Shown here in pieces: positions 8,411 through 16,927 of a DNA stretch of 64,000 bases. The notes beneath the pieces were generated by a model. The model did not search any database. It was not told where the DNA came from and saw nothing but the letters and a program-made list of their open reading frames with translations. The stretch is from positions 1 to 64,000 of the forward strand of contig NZ_MSDO01000005.1 of NCBI RefSeq assembly GCF_001937195.1. Direction: 5' to 3'. Every line of letters starts with the position of its first letter. Position 1 is the first letter of the stretch. This DNA is from Salinicola socius. Lineage in GTDB: Bacteria > Pseudomonadota > Gammaproteobacteria > Pseudomonadales > Halomonadaceae. The translations under genes were made by a program, and so were the position numbers.

Positions 8411-9082
8411 CTAGCGGTATTCGAGCCATTGCGTCATGATCCGATCCAGCAGCGCGGCCTGCCGATCGAAGCGCTTGGGGTCGCGAAGCATCTCGTCTCG
8501 GGTGTGAATGGTCGGAATATTGGCAGCCGTTGGCAGGTCGTGGTCGCAAAGGGCCGTGGTGTCCTGAGCCGTCAGCTCCAGATGCCACTGCAGCGCGATG
8601 ACGCGCCCCAGGTCCCAGGCAAAGCCCTGCACCGGTCCGGCTGGCGTGCTGCCCAGCGGCAGGCAACCATCCGGCAGGCCGAAGATATCGCGGTGCCAGA
8701 GCAGCGCCTCGAAGGTCTCCGGTAGATCGAAGGGGCTTTCGTCTGCCAGCGTCAGCGGTTGCCAGCCGATTTCCGGCTGCACCGCGGGAGAGACGATGGC
8801 GCCAAGCGACTCGGCGATCAGGCCGGCGCCGTAGCCGATGCCCAGCACCGGTTTGCTGCTCTTCATGGCGCGGTCGACCAGCTTGCGTTCCCGCTTGAGC
8901 AGGGCCGCCTCGGGCGGTTCGAGCGCGTCGAGCAGCACCAACGCATCGCAGTTGGCCAACGGCGGCGGCAGTTCGCCCTCGTCCAGTCGGCAGTGGTTAT
9001 GGCTATGGCCCATGCCGGTGAGCCAATCCGCCAGACGGGCGGGGCCGAACAACGGGCTATGCTGGAGGAAATAGATATGCAT
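8411..9082 (-). CDS. class I glutamine amidotransferase-like protein, nucleophile lost
   Basis: A 223-residue protein with the fold plan of free-standing class I glutamine amidotransferases (GuaA-N/peptidase C26 type): MHIYFLQHSPLFGPARLADWL start, a DALVLLDAL strand, the nucleophile-elbow region VLGIGYGAGLIAESLGA at 79-95, WHRDIFGLP, and ALQWHLEL, which keeps the His and Glu of the triad. The elbow normally reads GICLGHQ; here it is GIGYGAG, so the catalytic Cys is replaced by Gly83 and the HQ pair is gone. The reading is unambiguous on the DNA. It therefore probably cannot hydrolyse glutamine. The internal ATG at 9082 was chosen over a TTG at 9142, which would coincide with the divergent gene. 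Convergent with selU. Confidence 0.75.
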   Translation of the reverse strand: MHIYFLQHSPLFGPARLADWLTGMGHSHNHCRLDEGELPPPLANCDALVLLDALEPPEAALLKRERKLVDRAMKSSKPVLGIGYGAGLIAESLGAIVSPAVQPEIGWQPLTLADESPFDLPETFEALLWHRDIFGLPDGCLPLGSTPAGPVQGFAWDLGRVIALQWHLELTAQDTTALCDHDLPTAANIPTIHTRDEMLRDPKRFDRQAALLDRIMTQWLEYR

Positions 9083-9141
9083 GATAGGCCCATCATGGGG
9101 ATGACCAGGCCGCTCCACAAGCGGGTAACGGGGATTTAGCA

Positions 9142-9444
9142 ATGGCCATTCGTGCCCAGATCCTCGAACAGATCTACACCATCGTGGCGCAGATCCCGCC
9201 GGGACGCGTCACGACCTATGGCCGGATCGCCCAAATGACGGAAGGGGCGACAGCGCGTCTGGTAGGCACGGCGATGCGCCAACTGCCCACCGGTCACGAT
9301 CTGCCCTGGTACCGGGTCATTGGCGCCAGTCGGCGAATTGCCGACCATGGTGGCGCCCAACGCCAGCACGAGCAATTGCGCGCCGAGGGTGTCGTGTTCG
9401 ACGCCAGCGGCCGCGTACCGATGCATTTGATGTGGCCAGAATGA
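9142..9444 (+). CDS. alkyltransferase-like DNA-binding protein (ATL)
   Basis: A 100-residue member of the MGMT/Ogt C-terminal domain family. It has the winged-helix recognition segment GRVTTYGRIAQM and RLVGTAMR, but at the active site it reads LPWYRVIG, where the true methyltransferases have PCHRV: Trp56 replaces the methyl-accepting Cys. ATL proteins with this change bind O6-alkylguanine, flip the base out and hand the lesion to nucleotide excision repair without repairing it themselves. The length without an N-terminal domain is also typical of ATL. Start codons of this gene and its minus-strand neighbour are about 60 nt apart, and the gene leads into the DUF416 gene 10 nt downstream. Confidence 0.88.
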   Translation: MAIRAQILEQIYTIVAQIPPGRVTTYGRIAQMTEGATARLVGTAMRQLPTGHDLPWYRVIGASRRIADHGGAQRQHEQLRAEGVVFDASGRVPMHLMWPE

Positions 9445-9454
9445 CGAGGAATTC

Positions 9455-10054
9455 ATGACCAAGCCCAGCGGTAGCTTCAACGCCAGAGTGCGTCAGCTCG
9501 ACGCGCGTCAACAGATCGCGTTCATGGCCGCGCTGAGCGAGCGGCTGGTGCCCAACTATGCGCTCTATGCGGGGATGAGCGGTCACGGCAACCCCGGCGT
9601 GTTGAACAACGTGCTGGATCTGGTGTGGGAGCGGCTCAAGGTCGCCTCCGCCAGGATCGATTTCGACAAGCAGGCCGAGAAGCTGGCCGAGGTCGAGCCC
9701 CCGGAGGCCGACGACAGCTTCGGGGCACGACGGGCGACGGAGAGTGTCATGGCCCTGACCACGTTGCTCGATACCCTGCGCGGAGAGGCACCGGATGCGG
9801 CGCTGGAGGTGAGTCGGGTCTCCCGCAACGGTGTACGCGCCTTTATCGAGATGACCGAGGGCAGCGAGGAGGCCGAGCGCCTCGATGCGCTGTTCCGTGA
9901 ACATGAACTGATGCAGGACGAGCGCGATTTCCAGGATGCGGTACTCGAAGCGCTCGAGGCCGATCCGAAGCTAGCCGATCTTTCGGCGCTGCGCGTATTG
10001 GGGCGTAATCACGGCATCAGCAATCTTGGCCTGAGTCTCGACGAATCCGCCTGA
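9455..10054 (+). CDS. YjaG family protein (DUF416)
   Basis: A 199-residue, acidic, helical protein resembling E. coli YjaG (DUF416): the opening ARVRQLDARQQIAFMAALSERLVPNYALY, the central DLVWERLKV and ESVMALTTLLDTL segments and the C-terminal RNHGISNLGLSLDESA are in the order expected of the family. No catalytic motif, signal peptide or membrane segment is visible, and the function of the family is not known. It starts 10 nt after the ATL gene with GAGGA before the ATG at 9455, so the two are probably one transcript. Confidence 0.8.
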   Translation: MTKPSGSFNARVRQLDARQQIAFMAALSERLVPNYALYAGMSGHGNPGVLNNVLDLVWERLKVASARIDFDKQAEKLAEVEPPEADDSFGARRATESVMALTTLLDTLRGEAPDAALEVSRVSRNGVRAFIEMTEGSEEAERLDALFREHELMQDERDFQDAVLEALEADPKLADLSALRVLGRNHGISNLGLSLDESA

Positions 10055-10133
10055 CCAGCCGGCTGTGGATAAACCGGCTACGCTAGAGGGTGTTGATAAC
10101 CGTTTGCGGGGTGCCGGATGCTGACACTGAACC

Positions 10134-10189
10134 GGTGGACGGTGGACGGTGGACGGTGGACGGTGGACGGTGGACGGTGGACGGTGGAC
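10134..10189. repeat. heptanucleotide microsatellite (GGTGGAC)8
   Basis: Eight perfect copies of the 7-nt unit GGTGGAC, from 10134 to 10189, lie 84 nt before the start codon of the next lipoprotein gene. A frame open from a GTG at 10090 runs through the array into that gene, but a strong AGGAGG at 10261 supports the later ATG. Because 7 is not a multiple of 3, copy-number change would shift the frame of any upstream translation and would alter the leader or promoter spacing. Confidence 0.95.
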
Positions 10190-10272
10190 GAAGGTCAAGG
10201 CGTTGCGGCATCGGGATCATGCCGACTGAGACAGGGAGCGGTCCGCAGGAATCACGTTCAAGGAGGAACATC

Positions 10273-11049
10273 ATGCAGAAAGGTTGGTGGATAGGCGGAA
10301 TGGTGCTGGTCAGCGTCATGCTGGCGGGTTGCCAGAGTCTGACAGGGTGGGGCGGCGATGCGCTGCGCACCGAACCGGTCGTCAAGCACGTGCACGAGCC
10401 CGGCTGTGAAGTCGATGGCTGTGCCAGCGTCAACGCCGCGTACCTGCGCTTCCCCGAGTCGTCACTGCTCTCGGCCGAGCTCGAGCGTCGCCTGTTCGGT
10501 CTGGCGAGCGGATTGAGCGACAATCCCGATGGCAATCCCATGGGGCAGGCAACGACCTTCGAGGATTTTTCCAGCCAGCTGTTCGCGGCCGCACAGAGCG
10601 CTCGCCAGGATGTGCCGGAACTGCCCGGCTACGAAGCCGATCTCAAGGCCGACGTCGTGGCAGATCGCGATGGTCTGCTGGTGATCGAGCTCGATGGCTA
10701 CCTCTACAGCGGCGGTGCGCACGGCTTGCCGTTGACTTCCTACATGGTGATCGAGCGCGATAAGCAGCAGGTCCTTGACCTTGACGACATGCTGTTGCCG
10801 GGACAGCGTCCGGCCTATGAGGCAGCTCTCGAGCGCGCCCACCGGCGCTGGCTCCAGTCCGATCAGGCATTCGGATTGTCCGAGCTGCAGTGGCCGTTCG
10901 CGACATCGGATAACGTAGCACCGCTGAAAGCGGGTCTGGCGATCAAGTATCAGGTCTATGATCTGGCGCCGTATGCAGTGGGCCAGCCGCAGCTGATGAT
11001 CCCTTACCCCGAACTCGATGGCATTCTCAAACCGCGCTACCTGCCTTGA
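10273..11049 (+). CDS. RsiV/DUF3298-family lipoprotein
   Basis: A 258-residue lipoprotein with signal MQKGWWIGGMVLVSVMLAGC (lipobox LAGC, Cys20). The mature part has a PdaC/DUF4163-like segment (AYLRFPE..) and a DUF3298-type C-terminal half with the characteristic YSGGAHG motif followed by a DLDDMLLPG strand-helix. Related proteins include YdgH-neighbour lipoproteins and the extracellular domain of RsiV, but no anti-sigma helix is present here. It is probably periplasmic, with unknown ligand. The ATG at 10273 has a perfect AGGAGG seven bases upstream. The GGTGGAC array in its leader could vary its expression. Confidence 0.75.
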   Translation: MQKGWWIGGMVLVSVMLAGCQSLTGWGGDALRTEPVVKHVHEPGCEVDGCASVNAAYLRFPESSLLSAELERRLFGLASGLSDNPDGNPMGQATTFEDFSSQLFAAAQSARQDVPELPGYEADLKADVVADRDGLLVIELDGYLYSGGAHGLPLTSYMVIERDKQQVLDLDDMLLPGQRPAYEAALERAHRRWLQSDQAFGLSELQWPFATSDNVAPLKAGLAIKYQVYDLAPYAVGQPQLMIPYPELDGILKPRYLP

Positions 11050-11087
11050 TCTCCGACCCTGCAACGGCACATGCACTGAAACCATGA

Positions 11088-11122
11088 AAGCGCCATGCCT
11101 GAATCAGGCATGGCGCTTCGTC
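11088..11122. terminator. hairpin between converging genes
   Basis: AAGCGCCATGCCT and AGGCATGGCGCTT pair perfectly over 13 bp with a five-base loop. It lies between the lipoprotein gene (plus) and hisF (minus) and may act as a terminator for both; the T-tracts are short. Confidence 0.55.
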
Positions 11123-11229
11123 TTGACGCTCGTCGGTGGCTCACCGTCACCGTCTGATGACCTCGACGCCGGGATCCATTCAACGCCGGGATGACCTCAA
11201 AACCGAAAAGGCTCCAGGTCGAGATAGCC

Positions 11230-12003
11230 TCAGAGACGCATCTCGATCCCCTGTTCGGCCATGTAACGCTTGGCGTCGGGAATCGTGTACTCACCGAAGT
11301 GGAAGATGCTGGCGGCGAGGACCGCATCGGCACCGCCTTCCTTGACCCCAGCCACCAGGTGATCGAGATTGCCGACGCCGCCGGAAGCGATCACCGGCAC
11401 CTCGACCGCATCGCTTATCGCGCGGGTCACGCCGAGATCGAAACCCACCTTGGTGCCGTCGCGGTCCATGCTGGTCAGCAGCAGCTCGCCGGCGCCGTAC
11501 TCGACCATCTTGCGCGCCCAGTCCACAGCATCCAGCCCGGTCGGGCGTCGCCCGCCGTGGGTGAAAATTTCCCAGCGCGACGGCTCGCCGTCGGCGCTGA
11601 CCTTCTTGGCGTCGATCGCCACCACGATGCACTGGCTGCCGAAGCGCTCGGCTGCCTCGCGGACGAAATCCGGATTGGTGACGGCCGCGGTATTGATCGA
11701 GACCTTGTCCGCCCCGGCATTGAGCATGGTACGGATATCTTCGCAGCGACGGATGCCGCCGCCCACGGTCAGCGGAATGAACACCTCGCCGGCGATGCGC
11801 TCGACCATCTCGACGGTGGTATCGCGATCTTCGTGGCTGGCGGTAATGTCGAGAAAGGTGATCTCGTCGGCGCCCTGCTGGTTGTAGCGCTTGGCGATCT
11901 CGACCGGGTCGCCGGCGTCACGAATCCCCACGAAATTGACGCCCTTGACCACTCGGCCGGCATCGACATCGAGGCAGGGAATGATGCGTTTGGCCAATGT
12001 CAT
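11230..12003 (-). CDS. hisF: imidazole glycerol phosphate synthase, cyclase subunit
   Basis: The (beta/alpha)8 cyclase of 257 residues. With HisH it makes imidazole glycerol phosphate and AICAR from PRFAR and ammonia. It opens with [24 protein letters not shown], holding the catalytic Asp near residue 12; [26 protein letters not shown], the IDAKK strand and [14 protein letters not shown] are typical phosphate-binding and barrel segments. Length is normal. Its start codon overlaps the hisA stop by four bases (ATGA), so the two are translationally coupled in the order hisB-hisH-hisA-hisF. Confidence 0.97.
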   Translation of the reverse strand: MTLAKRIIPCLDVDAGRVVKGVNFVGIRDAGDPVEIAKRYNQQGADEITFLDITASHEDRDTTVEMVERIAGEVFIPLTVGGGIRRCEDIRTMLNAGADKVSINTAAVTNPDFVREAAERFGSQCIVVAIDAKKVSADGEPSRWEIFTHGGRRPTGLDAVDWARKMVEYGAGELLLTSMDRDGTKVGFDLGVTRAISDAVEVPVIASGGVGNLDHLVAGVKEGGADAVLAASIFHFGEYTIPDAKRYMAEQGIEMRL

Positions 12004-12797
12004 GAGCGAACTCCCGCAGCGTCGATCCGGTCGCCCCGAATCGAATCACCCTGAATCGAATCACCCTGAATCGAATCACTTAGCGCCTGCGCCTCGGCCA
12101 CATCGAGCGATCCTTCGTAGATGGCTCTGCCGGTGATGGCACCGATGATGCCGCTGTCGGCAACCTTGGCCAGCGCGCGGATATCCTCCAGGTCGGTCAC
12201 GCCGCCCGAGGCGATCACCGGCAGACCCCCGTCCCGGGCGAGCTGCGCGGTGGCCTCGACGTTGACGCCCTGCATCATGCCGTCGCGGGCGATGTCGGTG
12301 TAGACGATCGAGGAGACGCCATCGTCGGCAAAGCGCTTGGCCAGATCCACCGCCTTGACCGTCGAGACCTCGGCCCAGCCGTCGGTAGCGACGAAGCCGT
12401 CGCGGGCGTCCAGACCGACGATCACGTGACCGGGGAACCGGCGGCACATCTCGCCGACGAAAGCCGGTTCCTTGACTGCCTTGGTGCCGATGATCACGTA
12501 GCTGACACCGGCGGCGAGGTAATGCTCGATGGTCTCCGCACTACGGATGCCGCCGCCGATCTGGATCGGCAGATCCGGGAAGGCGCGGGCGATGGCCGTG
12601 ACGGCTTCGCCATTGACGGGTTGGCCCTCGAAGGCGCCGTTGAGATCGACCAGATGCAGCCGGCGCGCGCCGGCCTCGACCCAGCGTGCGGCCATCGCGA
12701 CCGGATCGTCCCCGTAAGAGGTGGCGTCGTCCATGCGGCCCTGCTTGAGGCGCACGCACTGGCCGTCCTTGAGATCGATGGCGGGAATTACCAGCAT
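12000..12797 (-). CDS. hisA: ProFAR isomerase with repeat-derived C-terminal tail
   Basis: The (beta/alpha)8 isomerase that opens the ribosyl ring of ProFAR to [25 protein letters not shown] (catalytic Asp8), [34 protein letters not shown] and [12 protein letters not shown] are all intact. The protein has 265 residues, about 20 more than usual. The extra tail is encoded by three 15-nt direct repeats (12034-12078) and reads as [10 protein letters not shown] units ending AAGVRS. The core enzyme is complete, so the tail is probably tolerated rather than functional. Confidence 0.96.
   Translation of the reverse strand: MLVIPAIDLKDGQCVRLKQGRMDDATSYGDDPVAMAARWVEAGARRLHLVDLNGAFEGQPVNGEAVTAIARAFPDLPIQIGGGIRSAETIEHYLAAGVSYVIIGTKAVKEPAFVGEMCRRFPGHVIVGLDARDGFVATDGWAEVSTVKAVDLAKRFADDGVSSIVYTDIARDGMMQGVNVEATAQLARDGGLPVIASGGVTDLEDIRALAKVADSGIIGAITGRAIYEGSLDVAEAQALSDSIQGDSIQGDSIRGDRIDAAGVRS
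12034..12078. repeat. three 15-nt repeats inside the hisA 3' end
   Basis: Units at 12034-12048, 12049-12063 and 12064-12078 read CCCYGAATCGAATCA; the last two are identical. They are in frame (15 nt = 5 codons) and encode the DSIQG-type tail of HisA, just before the hisF start. Confidence 0.9.
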
Positions 12798-12868
12798 GGT
12801 TTCGAGTCCTTTGAGTCAGTCAGGTGCCGTCTGAAAAGCCGGCGCGGCAGCCACTTTTCGGATGGTGC

Positions 12869-13510
12869 CTAGGGCGCCCAGTTGACGAAATTTTCCAGCA
12901 ATTGCAGGCCGTCCCTGGCGCTCTTCTCCGGATGGAACTGGACGGCGAAGACGGTACCGCGACCGGTGACCACATGGGCGTCGATGCCGGCGTATTCGGT
13001 GGTGCCGAAGATATCGCCATCCCTTTCGGCTTCGACGTAGTAGCTGTGCACGAAGTAGAACCGTGCACCGTCCTCGATACCATTCCAGAGCGGATGTTGG
13101 TGATGCTGTGTCACCCGATTCCAGCCCATGTGCGGCACCTTCAGCCGCTCGCCGTCGGGCGTGGTCAGCTTGTGCCCGAATCGACGTACCTTGCCGGGGA
13201 GAAAGCTCAGGCAGTCGACACCGCCGTTCTCCTCGCTGCGATCGAACAGCATCTGCTGACCGACACAGATTCCCAGCAGCGGCTTGGCCTGTTCCTCGAG
13301 CAGATCCTTGACCAGGCCTTCGAGCTCGGTGCGTTGCAGTTCGCCCATGCAGTCGCGAATCGCGCCCTGACCGGGCAGCACCAGCCGGGAGGCGCCACGA
13401 ATCGAACGCGGATCGCGGGTCACCATGACGTTTTCATGAGTGACGTGCTCGAGCGCCTTGGCCACGGAGTGCAGATTGCCCATTCCGTAATCGATCACGG
13501 CGATCGTCAT
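12869..13510 (-). CDS. hisH: imidazole glycerol phosphate synthase, glutamine amidotransferase subunit
   Basis: The class I glutamine amidotransferase partner of HisF, 213 residues. It opens MTIAVIDYGMGNLHSVAKAL; the nucleophile Cys82 sits in LLGICVGQQML, and VQFHPEKS carries His193 and Glu195 of the triad. All catalytic residues are intact, in contrast to the degenerate amidotransferase at 8411-9082. ATG at 13510 follows GAGGGA. The open frame upstream is only a shadow of hisB. It lies 71 nt upstream of hisA and 40 nt downstream of hisB. Confidence 0.97.
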   Translation of the reverse strand: MTIAVIDYGMGNLHSVAKALEHVTHENVMVTRDPRSIRGASRLVLPGQGAIRDCMGELQRTELEGLVKDLLEEQAKPLLGICVGQQMLFDRSEENGGVDCLSFLPGKVRRFGHKLTTPDGERLKVPHMGWNRVTQHHQHPLWNGIEDGARFYFVHSYYVEAERDGDIFGTTEYAGIDAHVVTGRGTVFAVQFHPEKSARDGLQLLENFVNWAP

Positions 13511-13550
13511 TGCGGTTCCCTCGCTGATTCGGTGGTATCGATGGACGGTA

Positions 13551-14144
13551 TCACAGGCTGCCTTTGGTCGACGGCATCTGGCCGGCCATGCGCGGGTCTT
13601 GTTCGACCGCCGCGCGCAGCGCCCGACCGAACGCCTTGAAGATGGTTTCCGCCTGATGGTGCGCGTTGAAGCCCTTGAGGTTATCGATATGCAGCGTGAC
13701 CTGGGCATGATTGACGAAGCCCTGGAAGAACTCCCAGAACAGCTGGGTATCCAGTCGACCGATCGTCGCCCGGGTGAATTCGACATCCATGAACAGGCCG
13801 GAACGGCCGGAGAAATCGATCACCACGCGGGACAGCGCTTCGTCGAGCGGCACATAGGCATGGCCGTAACGACGGATGCCGCGCTTGTCGCCGATCGCCT
13901 TGGCGAATGCCTGGCCGAGCGTGATGCCGAGATCCTCGACGGTGTGGTGCTCGTCGATCTCGAGATCGCCCTTGGCATCGATCGTCAGATCGAGCATGCC
14001 GTGGCGAGCCACCTGGTCCAGCATATGGTCGAGGAAGGGGACCCCGGTCTGGCAATCCAGGCGGCCGCTGCCGTCCAGGTTCACCGTGACCGTGATCTGC
14101 GTCTCGTTGGTGTTGCGTGACACCGTGGCGATGCGCTCGGACAT
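13551..14144 (-). CDS. hisB: imidazoleglycerol-phosphate dehydratase
   Basis: The monofunctional dehydratase (197 residues) that makes imidazole-acetol phosphate, the substrate of HisC. Two similar halves carry the manganese-binding His/Glu motifs: [12 protein letters not shown] and [13 protein letters not shown] in the first, and HAQVTLHI and [18 protein letters not shown] in the second. There is no HisN phosphatase domain, unlike the bifunctional E. coli HisB. The ATG at 14144 gives [15 protein letters not shown], the usual N-terminus. It is the first gene of the hisBHAF cluster and faces the asmA-like gene. Confidence 0.96.
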   Translation of the reverse strand: MSERIATVSRNTNETQITVTVNLDGSGRLDCQTGVPFLDHMLDQVARHGMLDLTIDAKGDLEIDEHHTVEDLGITLGQAFAKAIGDKRGIRRYGHAYVPLDEALSRVVIDFSGRSGLFMDVEFTRATIGRLDTQLFWEFFQGFVNHAQVTLHIDNLKGFNAHHQAETIFKAFGRALRAAVEQDPRMAGQMPSTKGSL

Positions 14145-14348
14145 GCGTGGGGAATCTCCCGGTACGGTTGGCGAGAATCGGCCATTATAGTGAATCGGGC
14201 CCTGCATCCGCTACAATGGCAGCGTTTATCGAGCGGCTATCATCGTATCGCCATCGGGTTCGGTCACGATGGTCGCTTCAAGATGCCGGCGATGCACCGT
14301 TTGCCGTCCGCAGGTGGCTGTCGATGGCCGCGCACAGGGAGGATTCGA

Positions 14349-16790
14349 ATGAAGGGGCTGTTCAGAGCGTTGCTGGCGGCAGTCGGGGTGCTGGGGATCG
14401 TTGTCGTGGTGGCGGTGGTCTACATCACCACGTTTTTCGACCCGAACGATCTCAAGCCGCGTCTGATCGAGGCGGTTCGCAGTCAAAGCGGCCTCGAGCT
14501 ACGCCTCGATGGCCCGTTATCGTGGTCCTTCTATCCGCGCATCGGCGTCAGCGTCAAGGATGCCGAGGCCTGGCTCCCCGGGCAGCCCGAGGAAGATGCA
14601 CCCTTCGTCGGTTTCGACAGCGCCGAAGTCAGCGTGGCGTTCACGCCGCTGCTGACCGGAGATGTCTCCGTCGACGGTCTGATCCTGGATGGCATGCGCC
14701 TCAACCTGGCCCGCGATGCACAGGGCCAGGGCAACTGGCAGGTGCTGCTGGATCGGCTGGCCGCCACCGACAACGTCGGCCAGTCGCCGCAGAACGCTGG
14801 CGGCTCGGCGACCCCCGCGGAGACATCATCGGAGAACCCGGTACCGCCAGAGAATCCGACGCAGCCCGAGAAGAAGGGCCCTGGTCTGAAGCAGGGCGAT
14901 GACCAGCCGGTGGCGTTCGATATCGCCAGCGTCAAGGTCTCCAATAGTCAGGTGAACTACGTCGATCGGCAGAAGTCGCTGGATATCACACTGGCCAATC
15001 TGAGTCTGCAGAGCAGCAACGTCAGCCCCCAGGCGTCGTTTCCGGTCCAGCTCTCCTTCGACGTCGACGGACGCCAACCGGACGTGAACGGCAACCTGAA
15101 GCTCAAGAGCCAGATGCGCATGGATCTCGGCGCCGAGCGCTACACCTTCGAGAACGTGACGCTCAACGGCAAGGCCCAGATGCCGACGCTGGCCGAGCAG
15201 GCCCAGACGCTCAATCTGAAGGTTGCGACGCTGGTCGCCGATACGCAGGCGAAGCAGTATCGCGCCGACGGCATTCAGCTCGGCGCTTCGCTCTATCACG
15301 CCGCCATGCAGGAAGCGCCGCTGTCGCTGGATCTTCAGGCCAATGCCGTGGCCGATCTGCAGGCCCAGACCGCCACGCTCTCCGATCTCGCCTTGAGCGG
15401 AGACGATGGGCTGAATCTGAAAGGCAACCTGGACGTCACGCAACTGGACGACGCGCCTCGATACCACGGACGAATGGAACTGGCTCCGCTATCGGTTCGG
15501 GACTGGCTGACGCGCTTCGGCGTCGAGGTGAACAGTGCCGACGACAAGGCGCTCACCGCGCTCTCGCTGAGCGGGCCGTTCTCCGGCGATACCCAGCGTA
15601 TCGATTTCGACGATCTGCAGATGACGCTGGATGACACTCAGCTCCGCGGTTCGCTGGGCGCCGCGTTCGACGGTCAGGCACTGAACTTCGACCTGGCCGG
15701 TGACCAGTTGGACCTGGACCGTTATCTGGCGCCGCGAGCGCAGAAGGCGGGCGGCGGCGAGTCGAGCGAGGGTGGTGAAGGTAAACAGACCGCCTGGCTG
15801 TCGGCGCTTGGCGTCGCGCCGGCCCTGGCTGCAGCGGAAGGCGCAGAGCTGCTCCCCGTCGATTGGCTGGCCGGACTCGAGCAGGAAGGGCATCTGACGC
15901 TGGACTCACTCAAGGCCAAGGGAATCAAGCTGAGCGATGTCGAGCTGTCCACCAGCGGTAGCGGCGGACGCCAGCGTATCGACTCTCTCGCCGCCAGCCT
16001 CTACGACGGTTCGCTGCAGGCTTCCAGCGCCCTGGACCTGCGTCAGCCGCCGATCAAGCTCTCCTTCACCGAGCGCATGAGCGGTGTCGATATCGCGCCG
16101 TTCTATCAGGACTTCAGCGGCAAGGCATCACCGCTGCGTGGCAAGCTAAACCTGCAGGGCGATTTCGATTCGCAGACCAATACCGCCCAGGGTCTCGAGC
16201 AGAATCTCGACGGTCAGGCGGCGCTGCGGATCGACGATGGCGCGATGCTCGACGTCAACGTGTCGCGTCAGCTGTGCACGGCCGTGGCGACCCTGGAAGG
16301 CCGTGAATCGACCCGCGAGTGGAGCGAGGACACCGCCTTCGACCGCCTGCAGGCCAGCGTAACGATCGACAACGGCGTGGTACACAACGACGATCTCGAC
16401 ATCGCCATCCCGGGCATCGACGTGACCGGCGAGGGCGACGTCAATCTGGTGACCAATCGCCTCGACTACCGTGCCGCGGCGCGGTTCACCGATACCGCCG
16501 ACGAGGCGGCCTGCGGTGTCAACCCGCGGCTGGCCAAGGTCGACTTCCCGATCCGCTGCCAGGGCAGTCTGGACGACGCCCCGGGCCAGTGGTGCGGCTT
16601 CGACCGCGAGGCGTTCCAGAGTTCGCTGGCGAATCTCGCCAAGAGCGAGGCCAGGCGCAAGGCCGGGGAGCGGGTCGACGAAGAGCTGAACAAGCAGCTC
16701 GACGACGAGACCCGCCAGAAGATCGACGACAAGCTGGGAGACGGGGCGGCCGACAAGCTCGGCAACAAGATCCGGGACCTGTTCCAGTAA
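14349..16790 (+). CDS. AsmA family protein
   Basis: An inner-membrane-anchored periplasmic protein of 813 residues. A single N-terminal helix (KGLFRALLAAVGVLGIVVVVAVVYITT) is followed by the AsmA signature FFDPNDLKPRLIEAVRSQSGLELRLDGPLSWSFYPR-like region and a long beta-rich bridge domain. The C-terminal AsmA_2 part includes KLNLQGDF and the inward DYRAAARF segment, and it ends in a charged helix rich in Glu/Lys/Asp (residues ~770-813). AsmA proteins belong to the bridge-like lipid-transfer group and affect outer-membrane phospholipid balance. ATG at 14349 follows AGGGAGGA. Residues about 135-185 are a Pro/Ser/Thr-rich low-complexity insert. Confidence 0.85.
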   Translation: MKGLFRALLAAVGVLGIVVVVAVVYITTFFDPNDLKPRLIEAVRSQSGLELRLDGPLSWSFYPRIGVSVKDAEAWLPGQPEEDAPFVGFDSAEVSVAFTPLLTGDVSVDGLILDGMRLNLARDAQGQGNWQVLLDRLAATDNVGQSPQNAGGSATPAETSSENPVPPENPTQPEKKGPGLKQGDDQPVAFDIASVKVSNSQVNYVDRQKSLDITLANLSLQSSNVSPQASFPVQLSFDVDGRQPDVNGNLKLKSQMRMDLGAERYTFENVTLNGKAQMPTLAEQAQTLNLKVATLVADTQAKQYRADGIQLGASLYHAAMQEAPLSLDLQANAVADLQAQTATLSDLALSGDDGLNLKGNLDVTQLDDAPRYHGRMELAPLSVRDWLTRFGVEVNSADDKALTALSLSGPFSGDTQRIDFDDLQMTLDDTQLRGSLGAAFDGQALNFDLAGDQLDLDRYLAPRAQKAGGGESSEGGEGKQTAWLSALGVAPALAAAEGAELLPVDWLAGLEQEGHLTLDSLKAKGIKLSDVELSTSGSGGRQRIDSLAASLYDGSLQASSALDLRQPPIKLSFTERMSGVDIAPFYQDFSGKASPLRGKLNLQGDFDSQTNTAQGLEQNLDGQAALRIDDGAMLDVNVSRQLCTAVATLEGRESTREWSEDTAFDRLQASVTIDNGVVHNDDLDIAIPGIDVTGEGDVNLVTNRLDYRAAARFTDTADEAACGVNPRLAKVDFPIRCQGSLDDAPGQWCGFDREAFQSSLANLAKSEARRKAGERVDEELNKQLDDETRQKIDDKLGDGAADKLGNKIRDLFQ

Positions 16791-16808
16791 GTTCGATCCA
16801 GGGTTACC

Positions 16809-16842
16809 CGTTGCGCCGACATCCTGTCGGCGCAACGTCTTC
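16809..16842 (+). terminator. hairpin after the asmA-like gene
   Basis: CGTTGCGCCGAC and GTCGGCGCAACG form a perfect 12-bp stem with a five-base loop, 19 nt after the stop codon. The following TCTTCG is only weakly T-rich. Confidence 0.6.
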
Positions 16843-16927
16843 GCTGACAGGGTGTCGGTCTCCCTGCCGCGATCCATGAGTTTCCCCCCCTGAATCCGTA
16901 GGTTTCACAATTCTGAAGAGGTGCCGT

